NCBI GenBank assembly: GCA_041906145.1
Contig: JAYRJU010000003.1
Span: 186,001 to 250,000, forward strand
Direction: 5' to 3'
Source: SHVO01 sp041906145
GTDB taxonomy: Bacteria; Pseudomonadota; Alphaproteobacteria; Rhodospirillales; Rhodospirillaceae
DNA: 64,000 nt
Part shown: positions 52,382-59,831 of the stretch, piece after piece
Layout: every line of letters begins with the position of its first letter
Numbering within the stretch: the first letter of the stretch is position 1
The notes under the pieces: model-generated
Told to the model about the DNA's origin: nothing
What the model saw: only the letters and a program-made list of their open reading frames with translations
Databases searched by the model: none
Translations under genes and position numbers: made by a program

Positions 52382-52843
52382 ATGATCCGGGCCGCGCTCG
52401 TTGGAATCCTGGTTTTAGCCTCGGGAAATGTCGCCGCGCAGGAGCGCGATGCCTGTTCCGTATCCCGCCGGTACATAGAGCTCGTTCAGAAGCGGGAATT
52501 TGCCGCTGTCGCCGATCTCTTTGCGGAAAACGCAATTGTCTATGCCCCCACCGGCAAGGTCTATCGCGGCGGGGCGGAGATTAAGCAATTTTATACGGTG
52601 GAAGCGGCCAAGCTCACCGGATTGGTCGTGCGGCCGCAGGGCTTCGTGGGCAGCAAAACCGAATGCTATTTCGAGATTTGGGCGCGCTCGCGTAAGGACG
52701 CCGACGGCGTTTATGTTCTCGATCCGAAGGGCGAGTTCGTGCGCAACGCCATCGATCATTTCACGCTTGATGGTGAGGGACGCGTGATCGAGATGGTCGC
52801 TCACAGCGCGCCCACGGCCAACATGTTCAAGAAGGCCGAGTAG
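52382..52843 (+). CDS. Secreted NTF2/SnoaL-like protein
   Basis: 153 residues with a signal peptide (MIRAALVGILVLASGNVAAQ). The mature part resembles the NTF2-like cone fold: YIELVQKREFAAVADLFAENAIVYAPTGKVYRGGAEIKQFY, and later NAIDHFTLDGEGRVIEMVAHSAP. GGGGAGGG precedes the ATG. Ligand or reaction is unknown. It is divergent from hyuC (49 bp) and convergent with the Crp/Fnr gene. Confidence 0.78.
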   Translation: MIRAALVGILVLASGNVAAQERDACSVSRRYIELVQKREFAAVADLFAENAIVYAPTGKVYRGGAEIKQFYTVEAAKLTGLVVRPQGFVGSKTECYFEIWARSRKDADGVYVLDPKGEFVRNAIDHFTLDGEGRVIEMVAHSAPTANMFKKAE

Positions 52844-52853
52844 CAGGCTTCGG

Positions 52854-53600
52854 TCAATGCGCGAGAAGTTGCTTTTGGCTCGGCGTCAAATGCAGATAGC
52901 CCGTGTCGAAATCCGCCGCCTTCTGAAGTTTCTTCCAGTTCATGACGATGAGGCGTCCGCGTTTCGTCTCGATCAAGCCTTCTTCACGCAGCTCCTGCGT
53001 GATGCGGTTAACGTGAATATTGCTGAGCCCAAGCGCGTCGCCTATTTCCTGCTGCGTGAAGGGCAGGGGGAAGACGGGCCCCTCCACATCGTGGGCGAGC
53101 TTCGTGCGCACCACCATTTCACAGAAGAAGTGCGCGAGGCGCGGATAAGCCGCGCGCTGGCCGAGGTTCAGCATGCGCTCGCGCAAGATGGCGGCGTCGA
53201 CCAGGCTCATGCGCCACAGCGCTTCGCCGAGGCGGGGGAACCGCGCGTAAAGCAGCCTGATGTCCTGGTGCTGGAAATAAGCGACCTTTGCGCGCGACAT
53301 AGCGCTCACGCTCATGTCCAGGACGTTGAGGTGCAGGCTCTGGAGATCCGGAAAATCCCCCGGAAAATGGAAAATGAGGATCTGGCGCCGTCCCTCCGCG
53401 GAATGTTTGTACATACAGGTGACGCCCGACAGGACGGTAAAGGATTGCGTCGGCCGGTCGCCTTCCCGCACCAGCACGGTGCCTTTCGCGTGGTCGCCGA
53501 TCCGGACGGGAAGCTCGTTCAGCGCTTCAATTTCGTCATTCGTCAGCGCGACGATTGTCTCGATTTTGCGGATTAGCAAGCGCAACGCGTGCTTGGACAC
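52854..53600 (-). CDS. Crp/Fnr-family transcriptional regulator
   Basis: 248 residues: a cyclic-nucleotide-binding-like beta-roll (about 20-140: GTVLVREGDRPTQSFTVLSGVTCMYKHSAEGRRQILIFHFPGDFPDL) followed by a Crp-type HTH (about 175-225: FTQQEIGDALGLSNIHVNRITQELREEGLI). The N-terminal Cys cluster of oxygen-sensing Fnr is absent, so it is not a classical Fnr. This form is common in alphaproteobacteria as multi-copy regulators. Its targets are unknown; the secreted-protein genes beyond it are candidates by position. Confidence 0.92.
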   Translation of the reverse strand: MSKHALRLLIRKIETIVALTNDEIEALNELPVRIGDHAKGTVLVREGDRPTQSFTVLSGVTCMYKHSAEGRRQILIFHFPGDFPDLQSLHLNVLDMSVSAMSRAKVAYFQHQDIRLLYARFPRLGEALWRMSLVDAAILRERMLNLGQRAAYPRLAHFFCEMVVRTKLAHDVEGPVFPLPFTQQEIGDALGLSNIHVNRITQELREEGLIETKRGRLIVMNWKKLQKAADFDTGYLHLTPSQKQLLAH

Positions 53601-53701
53601 CGGCGGACTCCAATAGGAAGTCCCGGGCTAACGGCTGAAAATTTAAAGAGTTCCGCCTTGGTGCCCGCACGCAGTGCGCCGGCATAAAGTTTCAACCCTG
53701 A

Positions 53702-54814
53702 TTAGCGCGCCGTCTTTTCGGCGCGTGGCGCGCTTTCGTCGGTGGCTACCGGTTTGTTCGGATGCACGATGTAGGCGCGGGCGAATTGCACGTCGATCGC
53801 GGCGGATAGGGCCGTGTTGCGGCCCTGCTCGTCCGGATAACCGTCGGCGAGTTTCGCGAACAGACGCCACAGCGACGGCGAGGAGAGCTGACCATAGTTC
53901 GTGTGGTGGGTGGACCAGCCGGAGTTCATCTGCAGATACCATGCCCACGCGTCCGCGTAGCCGCCGATGTACCCTTGGGCATAGTCGCCCGTGAGCTTCA
54001 GTTGAAACCGCGCGCCTTTCATGACGTGCACGCCCGTGGAATCAAACGCGATGGTCAGCGGCAGGCGCAAGTCCGCAGCTTCCGTGGTCAGGGTGCCGTC
54101 GACGATCTTGCCTTTGAAGGTGCTGATGAACTCCTTGCCGAAGCGCGCGTCGACGCGCTGCGTGCCGCCGGGCAGGAAGTTGTTGCCCGATGCGTCGGCG
54201 AGAAGATTGTCGAGACCGCGATACGTCGTGACCGTCACGTCCGGATCGTTGGTCAAATCGTCTACGTCGCTGACCTCGATCAAGATGCGGTTGAAGTTGT
54301 TGCGCCGCGCGGCATTGCCTTCAAAGAAGGTCATATAAGGCTGCGAGTTGTTATACCCCGCGATGCATCCGATGGCCCGGTAGAGCTGGTTGTCGATGCC
54401 CTTCTCGCCGTCGGGACTCACGAAGTCATTGGGACCGACCTTGCCGTCTAGATTGAGCCCTTTGCTGATCTTTCCTTCGACCTGCCGGTATTCATAAGGT
54501 TCCGGCGTCAGGGTCGGATGCCACGTCTCGCCTTCCCACTTCAGCTGCGTATCGACCACCGAGCGCTGTACGCCGTCTTCCGGATACAGGATCTTGAATT
54601 GCTCGCGCTCGCCGTCGTTGACGCCGTGCGGACATTCTTGTTTGGCGCCGGGCGTGCGGTAGATCGACCACTCGCGCAGCGTCATCACGTAGCCGATGGT
54701 GCGGTTGGTGACCGCTGTCTTGGCTTGATCCGCGGCAAACGCGTCCCCGGCGCCAAGCGCGCCGAAGGCGAGCGGGGCAAGCGAGGCGAGCGCTACGCCG
54801 AACCGAAATTTCAT
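53702..54814 (-). CDS. Secreted protein of unknown function
   Basis: About 370 residues with a signal peptide (MKFRFGVALASLAPLAFGALGAGDAFA). I recognise no family. The sequence has a beta-rich look (FQLKLTGDYAQGYIGGYADAWAWYLQMNSGWSTHH) and contains few cysteines. ATG 54814 is chosen because GGAG lies 8 nt upstream and the signal peptide starts there; the frame extends to 54856. It is divergent from two secreted repeat proteins, sharing a 182-bp control region with a GCTAAAA/TTTTAGC palindrome at 54874-54891. A joint envelope or extracellular role is a guess from this arrangement. Confidence 0.7.
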   Translation of the reverse strand: MKFRFGVALASLAPLAFGALGAGDAFAADQAKTAVTNRTIGYVMTLREWSIYRTPGAKQECPHGVNDGEREQFKILYPEDGVQRSVVDTQLKWEGETWHPTLTPEPYEYRQVEGKISKGLNLDGKVGPNDFVSPDGEKGIDNQLYRAIGCIAGYNNSQPYMTFFEGNAARRNNFNRILIEVSDVDDLTNDPDVTVTTYRGLDNLLADASGNNFLPGGTQRVDARFGKEFISTFKGKIVDGTLTTEAADLRLPLTIAFDSTGVHVMKGARFQLKLTGDYAQGYIGGYADAWAWYLQMNSGWSTHHTNYGQLSSPSLWRLFAKLADGYPDEQGRNTALSAAIDVQFARAYIVHPNKPVATDESAPRAEKTAR

Positions 54815-54873
54815 GGGCCGTCTCCGCGAGATCGTATGAGGACGACAGTCTATCAAGCCGTTGGTCGAGTTGC

Positions 54874-54891
54874 GCTAAAATGTTTTTTAGC
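54874..54891. promoter_or_regulatory. Palindrome GCTAAAA-N4-TTTTAGC in shared control region
   Basis: A perfect 7-bp inverted repeat with a TGTT spacer lies between the two divergent secreted-protein genes. It lies 60 bp from one start and 106 bp from the other. It is a candidate operator; the nearby Crp/Fnr regulator is one possible binder, though the sequence is not the usual TTGAT/ATCAA type. Confidence 0.4.
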
Positions 54892-54996
54892 TGCGCCAAA
54901 CAATAGCGGGTGCAACGGGTTACACACCTATTTGCCGTATGCGTTTGCGCCCCGGACCTCTATGCTTGCAGCCTGTCTAAACCGAGGAACGAAGCC

Positions 54997-56373
54997 ATGA
55001 AGCGTTTGGGGTATGCCGTCTTTGCTGCCGGAGTGCTCGCATCTAGCGGCATGGTCTCCGCGGCCCATGCGCAGGCCGAACGCTACCGCCCGCCGGTCGC
55101 CGACCTCGAAGCCTATTCGCCCGAGCCTTTGCCGCCCGGCTTTTCCGTTCAGCACACCGACGCCGACGGGCCCGTGTTCGTCGATCAGAACGGCCTCACT
55201 CTCTACATCTGGCCGCTCAATAATTTACGCAACGGCAACGCCGGCGACCGCAAGGATGAGCCGTCCTCCTGCGCCAACGAAAAGCGCACCGTGACGACGG
55301 GGCTTATGAGCCCATACCCGGGCGGCCTGTTGCTGCCCGATCTCGACACGCGTCCCACATGCCAGGAAGCCTGGCCGCCGGTTTATGCCGCCGATGATGC
55401 GGCGCCCGTCGGGAAGTGGAAGATCGTTCAGAACGCCGACGGCAAGAAGCAGTGGACCTACGGCGGCATGCCCGTTTACCGCTCCGCGCTCGATCACAAG
55501 CCGGGCGATGTTGTCGGCTCCTCGGGCCGCTGGAACCGGGGTGACTCGGGCTCGCACCGCGAGATCATCGGCCCGTCCCCCGACGCACCGCCCGCGTTCG
55601 TGGTGCGCACCGTCGCGACGGGACGTATCCTTTCCACCGACGTCGGCTTCTCTGTGTATACCTGGGACGGCGACGCGGCGAACAAGTCAAACTGCAAGGG
55701 TGAATGTCTTAAAGTGTGGCGCCCCGTGCCCGCGCCGCAGGCCGCGCAAACCCGCGGCGAGTGGGGCATCATCGAGCGCTCCCCCGGCATCAAGCAGTGG
55801 ACGTTCCGCGGCAAGCCCTTGTACACGCGCATCGCCGAGACGCGCTTCCGCAGCCTCGAAGGCTCCGATATTCCGGGCTGGCACAACGTCTATACGCAGA
55901 TTCACCCGAAGGCGCCGGCCGACTTCACCGTGCAGGACACACGTGTCGGTGAAGTGATCGCGGACAAGAACGGAAAGACCGTCTACCTGCACCGCTGCGG
56001 CGATGATGCGCAGGATCAACTCGGCTGCGATCATCCGTCGCAAACGCAAGCCTACCGCATGGCGGTGTGCGGACGCGGCGATCCCGACCTCTGCCTCAAA
56101 ACCTTCCCCTACGTGATCGCGGCTCCGGGCGCGAAATCCGGCAGCCGTATTTGGGGCACCGCGTGGATCGATCCGAAGACCGGGCACGCCGCGGCGGACA
56201 ATGCGCCGGGCGCATTGCATGTGTGGACGTATCGTGAGCGTCCCGTTTACACCCACGGCCTCGACACTGCGCCGGGCCAAATCAACGGCGACGGCTGGGG
56301 CGAGTTCAACGGCAAGCGCAACGGCTACAAAGGCTTTTTCCTGCGCGACGATTTCTTGAATAACGCCGGATAA
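54997..56373 (+). CDS. Secreted protein with Yx(FWY)xxD-type repeats (COG4315-like), paralogue 1
   Basis: About 458 residues with a signal peptide (MKRLGYAVFAAGVLASSGMVSAAHAQ). Three repeat units resemble the 'secreted repeat of unknown function' seen in COG4315 lipoproteins. Unit 1 is GLTLYIWPLNN...TCQEAWPPVYA. Unit 2 is GFSVYTWDGDAANKSNCKGECLKVWRPV. Unit 3 is KTVYLHRCGDDAQDQLGCDHPSQ...CLKTFPYVIA. Each has aromatic-x-Asp and paired Cys positions, and each is followed by a KQWTYGGMPVYRSA or KQWTFRGKPLYTR-like strand. ATG 54997 has GAGGAA about 8 nt upstream. No lipobox is seen. The biochemical role of this repeat is unknown. A close paralogue follows in tandem. Confidence 0.78.
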   Translation: MKRLGYAVFAAGVLASSGMVSAAHAQAERYRPPVADLEAYSPEPLPPGFSVQHTDADGPVFVDQNGLTLYIWPLNNLRNGNAGDRKDEPSSCANEKRTVTTGLMSPYPGGLLLPDLDTRPTCQEAWPPVYAADDAAPVGKWKIVQNADGKKQWTYGGMPVYRSALDHKPGDVVGSSGRWNRGDSGSHREIIGPSPDAPPAFVVRTVATGRILSTDVGFSVYTWDGDAANKSNCKGECLKVWRPVPAPQAAQTRGEWGIIERSPGIKQWTFRGKPLYTRIAETRFRSLEGSDIPGWHNVYTQIHPKAPADFTVQDTRVGEVIADKNGKTVYLHRCGDDAQDQLGCDHPSQTQAYRMAVCGRGDPDLCLKTFPYVIAAPGAKSGSRIWGTAWIDPKTGHAAADNAPGALHVWTYRERPVYTHGLDTAPGQINGDGWGEFNGKRNGYKGFFLRDDFLNNAG

Positions 56374-56539
56374 GCAAAGGCGGGCGCCCAACGGCGGCCC
56401 CTCGCTTACCCGCTCTGGTTACATTTGGCATTGAAATGCGGATGCGCCGGCCGATTTGAACGGTTTCGCCTACTTCGGCATTTCAAAAACCGCCCGGCGC
56501 GACTACCCTCTGCCCATCCAGACCGGGGAGGGTTTGCTC

Positions 56540-57928
56540 GTGCGCTTTAAAATTCATATCGCTGTGGCCGCGGCGGTCTTTGTGACCGGAACCAGCGCCT
56601 ATGCGCAAAACCGGACCGGTCCCCGTCTTCCGGTGGAAGCTTTCATCGACGAGCCCCTGCCGCCCACGATTCAAGTGCTGGGAACGGAGGTCGATGGGCC
56701 GGTCTTTGCCGATGCGTCCGGCAACACACTCTATATCTGGCAGGGACGCGGGCAGAATAACCTTGGGTATCGTGGTGAGCAGGAAGGCAAGCCGACCTGC
56801 GGCGATACCGTGCAACGCACCACCGCCGGGTTCCACGAACCCTGGCCCGCCGGGCTTGTGCTGCCGGAACTCGACAAACGGCCGGCCTGCGCCGCCGCAT
56901 GGCCGCCGCTGCTCGTTGATGACGGCGCGAAGCCGGCCGGCAAGTGGACCATCGTCGAGCGTAAGGACGGTAAGAAACAGTGGGCCTACGACGGTTATGC
57001 CGTCTATCGCTCCGCCCTCGATCATCAGCCCGGACTGCCCACCGGCATCGGCATCTTGCGCGCCGGCGGCTCGGCCGGCGCGCAGCGCAAACCCATCGGG
57101 CCGCGCCCCGATGTACCCGCGCAGTTCACCGTCGTGACGATGCCGCTCGGGCGTCTCCTCACGACCGTCGACGGCTTCTCGGTTTACAGTTGGGATCGTG
57201 ACGGCAACAACAAGTCCAATTGCGACGAACGTTGCCAGGAAACATTCGCGCCCATGCTCGCCCACGCATCCGCGCCAAAAGTACACGGCGACTGGGGCGT
57301 CATCGAACGTTCGCCCGGCGTGTACCAGTGGACCTATCGCAAGAAGCCTCTCTATACCTTGGTCGGTGAGGAGCAGCTCTCCTCCCTGCATGGCTCCGAT
57401 ATCGCGGGCTGGCACAACGTGTTCACGCAGCCCGCGCCGGCATTCCCGAAAGGGTTCCAGCTCCAGGACGCACCCGGCGGGATCGTGCTCGCCGACTCTC
57501 AGGCGCGCACCATCTATACCTACAGCTGCACGGATGATTCGCTCGATCAATTGTCCTGCGATCATCCGTCGGACCCGCAGTCCTACCGCATGGCCATGTG
57601 CGGCGGCGGCGATGCCGCGCGCTGTCTGAAGACATTCCCCTACGTGCTCGCCGACGAAAAGGCCGTGAGCGGCTCGCTGATCTGGTCGATCAAGTATGTC
57701 GATCCGCAGACCGGCAAGTTCGCCGAGAAGGGCGCGCCCGGCGCCCTGCGTGTGTGGGCCTATCGCGACCGGCCGGTTTACACCTTTTTCCGCGACAAGA
57801 CCCCCGGCGACACCTACGGGGACTCGTGGGGGGAGAACAACGGCTGGATGAATGGCTACCACGCCTTCTTCGTGCGCGAGGAATTCCGCAAGCAGTACGC
57901 CGATACGCGCGGCCGCCGCGGGGGCTAA
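56540..57928 (+). CDS. Secreted protein with Yx(FWY)xxD-type repeats (COG4315-like), paralogue 2
   Basis: About 462 residues, a tandem paralogue of the preceding gene along its whole length. Shared blocks are DGPVFADASGNTLYIWQG, CAAAWPPLLVDDGAKPAGKW, KKQWAYDGYAVYRSALDHQPG, FSVYSWDRDGNNKSNCDERCQETFAP, KPLYTLVGEEQLSSLHGSDIAGWHNVFTQ and DSLDQLSCDHPSDPQSYRMAMCGGGD. GTG 56540 is chosen because GGGGAGGG (56525-56532) lies 7 nt before it and it opens the signal peptide MRFKIHIAVAAAVFVTGTSAYAQ. The two proteins probably do similar work in the periplasm or outside the cell, but the function is unknown. Confidence 0.78.
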   Translation: MRFKIHIAVAAAVFVTGTSAYAQNRTGPRLPVEAFIDEPLPPTIQVLGTEVDGPVFADASGNTLYIWQGRGQNNLGYRGEQEGKPTCGDTVQRTTAGFHEPWPAGLVLPELDKRPACAAAWPPLLVDDGAKPAGKWTIVERKDGKKQWAYDGYAVYRSALDHQPGLPTGIGILRAGGSAGAQRKPIGPRPDVPAQFTVVTMPLGRLLTTVDGFSVYSWDRDGNNKSNCDERCQETFAPMLAHASAPKVHGDWGVIERSPGVYQWTYRKKPLYTLVGEEQLSSLHGSDIAGWHNVFTQPAPAFPKGFQLQDAPGGIVLADSQARTIYTYSCTDDSLDQLSCDHPSDPQSYRMAMCGGGDAARCLKTFPYVLADEKAVSGSLIWSIKYVDPQTGKFAEKGAPGALRVWAYRDRPVYTFFRDKTPGDTYGDSWGENNGWMNGYHAFFVREEFRKQYADTRGRRGG

Positions 57929-58007
57929 GCCCCCGGCAGGTCGCCGGTCCGCTGTTGCATTGCCGGATCGTGTAGGGTTTCTCTGTTTATTTCTCACCTT
58001 GGGAAAG

Positions 58008-58039
58008 CCGCCGCCATTGGTTTAGGCTGATGGCGGCGG
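58008..58039 (+). terminator. Strong hairpin without U-tract downstream of secreted repeat protein 2
   Basis: CCGCCGCCAT (58008-58017) and ATGGCGGCGG (58030-58039) pair perfectly over 10 bp with a 12-nt loop. There is no T-run after it, so it may be a transcript-stabilising or weak terminating structure. Confidence 0.35.
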
Positions 58040-58056
58040 AACGATGCTGCACCTAA

Positions 58057-58260
58057 GGGGTTTCATCGTCAGCATTTTGGGCGGCGCGCCCGGCCGTCGC
58101 CAACGCCGGCTTCGAACTCGCCAAGGGCGAGATTCTCGGTGTCGTCGGCGAAAGCGGCTCGGGCAAGACCACCCTCGCGCGCTGTGTCGCGCTCCTGGAA
58201 CGCCCCGATGCGGGCAAGATCATCTTCAAGGGCGAAGACCTCGTCGCGCTCAGCGCTTGA
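58057..58260 (+). pseudogene. Remnant of an oligopeptide-type ABC transporter ATPase
   Basis: In the frame ending at TGA 58258-58260 the sequence reads PAVANAGFELAKGE, then ILGVVGESGSGKTT (intact Walker A), LARCVALLERPDAGKIIFKGEDLVALSA, then the stop. This is the N-terminal third of a DppF/OppF-type ATPase. The signature, Walker B and everything after are missing, the frame has no start codon with a ribosome-binding site, and a TAA lies at 58054-58056. It is therefore a truncated fossil, left by a deletion. Confidence 0.75.
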
Positions 58261-58392
58261 AGGCCGGGATGGGCGAGGGCGGCTTGTCCCCGCGCCTGAT
58301 CGCCTGGTCGCAGGGCGAATAAAAAAGGAACCTGCCGAACCCATGAAATGGGCTTAGAGTACGAAGGTCAACATTCAGCCGGAGACGTGACA

Positions 58393-58494
58393 ATGGCCAA
58401 AGGTCAGGAAAAACCGAAGGACAAGAAGAAGCCGAAGCAAGACAAGTCGGGTAAGACGAAGTCCGCTTACGCGCAGAGCGTCGCCAAGAAATAA
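58393..58494 (+). CDS. Small lysine-rich protein (33 aa)
   Basis: A 33-residue highly basic protein beginning MAKGQEKPKDKKKPKQDKSG and ending AYAQSVAKK. GGAG (58381-58384) lies 8 nt before the ATG, and a strong terminator follows 8 bp after the stop, so this is a neat one-gene unit. Similar tiny proteins starting MAKGQ and rich in KKPKKDK occur in other proteobacteria. Their function is unknown; nucleic-acid or ribosome contact would suit the charge but is only a guess. Confidence 0.65.
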   Translation: MAKGQEKPKDKKKPKQDKSGKTKSAYAQSVAKK

Positions 58495-58502
58495 TCCGAT
58501 AC

Positions 58503-58544
58503 GCGGAGCGCGGTTCTTTGGAGCCGTGCTCCGCGCCACTTTTT
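58503..58544 (+). terminator. Rho-independent terminator after the small Lys-rich gene
   Basis: An 11-bp stem with one G-U pair (58503-58513 / 58524-58534, arms starting GCGGAGC and ending GCTCCGC) and a 10-nt loop is followed five bases later by TTTTT (58540-58544). It overlaps the stop of the convergent MFS gene. Confidence 0.82.
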
Positions 58545-59712
58545 AGGAGCGCGCGGGCGCGGAGTGCTTCCCCGGAAGCAGCGCGCAGGCCACCAGCCCC
58601 AGGGTGGCCACGCCGCCCAAAATCTCGAACGTGAGTTCGAAACCGCCGCGCTCGTGGGCGAAGGCGATCAGCATCACGGCCGCACCCGCCGCCGGGCTCG
58701 TCAGGAAATACCGCAGGCCGTAAATCGTCGAGCGCCACTTCGCTGTCGCGTTCTGGCCGACGATGGCGTCCGTCACCGTGATCAGCCCGAAGGACGCGGC
58801 GATCAGCGGAATACACACCGCGATCAGAACCAGCCCATACGAGAAAGCCACCAGGAACGGCGTCACCGCGATGACCACCGCGATGGGCAGGAACAGCGCG
58901 AACAGCCCGCGCCGCGCGGCCAGGGTTCCCACGGTGTACTGCGACACCGCGCCGAACATATAGAGCCCCGCGGCCACCAGCCCCCACACCGCGGGATCGG
59001 CCGCCGTGTCGCCGAGCCGTTCTTGCAACAACTTCGGCAGCGCCACGGTGATGGAGTTGAACAGCATCGAGCTTGCCGTGATCGTCAAGCCCAGCGCGGC
59101 GAGCAGGCGCACGATATGGTGCGTGGGCGGGCGCTGCGATGTGCGCGGTTCGGCCTTGCCCTGGAAGTCCTCGCGGAAGGTGACGAGGAAGGCGAACCCA
59201 ATGGCAGTGGTGATCGCGCCGGGCGCGATGAAGGCCGCGCGCCAGCCATAGTGTTCGGCGATGAGGCTGGTGGCGATGGCCGAGCTTGCGACGCCCAGGT
59301 TCCCGATCATCCCGTTGAACCCGATCCCGCGCGCGAGATCGGTGGCATGTGTTGCGATCAAGGTCGTGCCGACCGGGTGATAGATGGACGCGAACACGCC
59401 GACCATGAACAGGGCGGCCCCGAGTTCGAAGGGGGTGGAGGCCCAGCCGCAGGCCATCAGGCTGACGCCGATCCCGGCCAGGAACAGCGTCATCATGTGG
59501 CGCCGGCTCCAGGCGTCGGCCATCCAGCCCGCGAGCATCGATCCCGCGCCGAAGGCGATGAAGCCCGGCGCGGCCAAGGCCAGGAGGTCGCCGTAACGCG
59601 CGCCGAAATCCTTTTCCATCGCGATCACGGCGGCCGGGAAGATCAGCATCGCATAGTGGTCGAGGAAGTGCCCCGCATTCACATATGCGAGAAGAGACCG
59701 CCGCTTTTCCAT
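58543..59712 (-). CDS. Major facilitator superfamily transporter
   Basis: A 389-residue inner-membrane carrier with about 12 hydrophobic segments. The typical loop 2-3 motif reads GWMADAWSRRHMM (a form of G-x3-D-x2-G-R-R). VGVFASIYHPVGTTLIATHATDLARGIGFNGMIGNLG resembles the fosmidomycin-resistance/Fsr-like and YnfM-type families. No substrate can be assigned. It is convergent with the small Lys-rich gene and divergent from the amidase gene. Confidence 0.88.
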   Translation of the reverse strand: MEKRRSLLAYVNAGHFLDHYAMLIFPAAVIAMEKDFGARYGDLLALAAPGFIAFGAGSMLAGWMADAWSRRHMMTLFLAGIGVSLMACGWASTPFELGAALFMVGVFASIYHPVGTTLIATHATDLARGIGFNGMIGNLGVASSAIATSLIAEHYGWRAAFIAPGAITTAIGFAFLVTFREDFQGKAEPRTSQRPPTHHIVRLLAALGLTITASSMLFNSITVALPKLLQERLGDTAADPAVWGLVAAGLYMFGAVSQYTVGTLAARRGLFALFLPIAVVIAVTPFLVAFSYGLVLIAVCIPLIAASFGLITVTDAIVGQNATAKWRSTIYGLRYFLTSPAAGAAVMLIAFAHERGGFELTFEILGGVATLGLVACALLPGKHSAPARS

Positions 59713-59831
59713 GAGGTTCCGTAAGGCTGGGCCCGTGTCGTCCGGGGCCAGCGTATCCCATGTCGGTAAATTCCGCTAACTTACGTAGTACGCTGACTGA
59801 CTTGGCTGCTGTTCTATTTGGGGGAGAAACA

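Larger units (their letters stand above)
57929..58392. other. Degraded intergenic region
   Basis: This 464-bp stretch holds no intact gene. It contains a perfect 10-bp hairpin (58008-58039), an ABC-ATPase remnant (58057-58260), and the leader of a small Lys-rich ORF. Confidence 0.5.

Noticed and set aside
58044..58322. 92-codon frame over the ABC remnant
   Set aside because: It is out of frame with the recognisable Walker A sequence, and the translation is Arg-rich nonsense.
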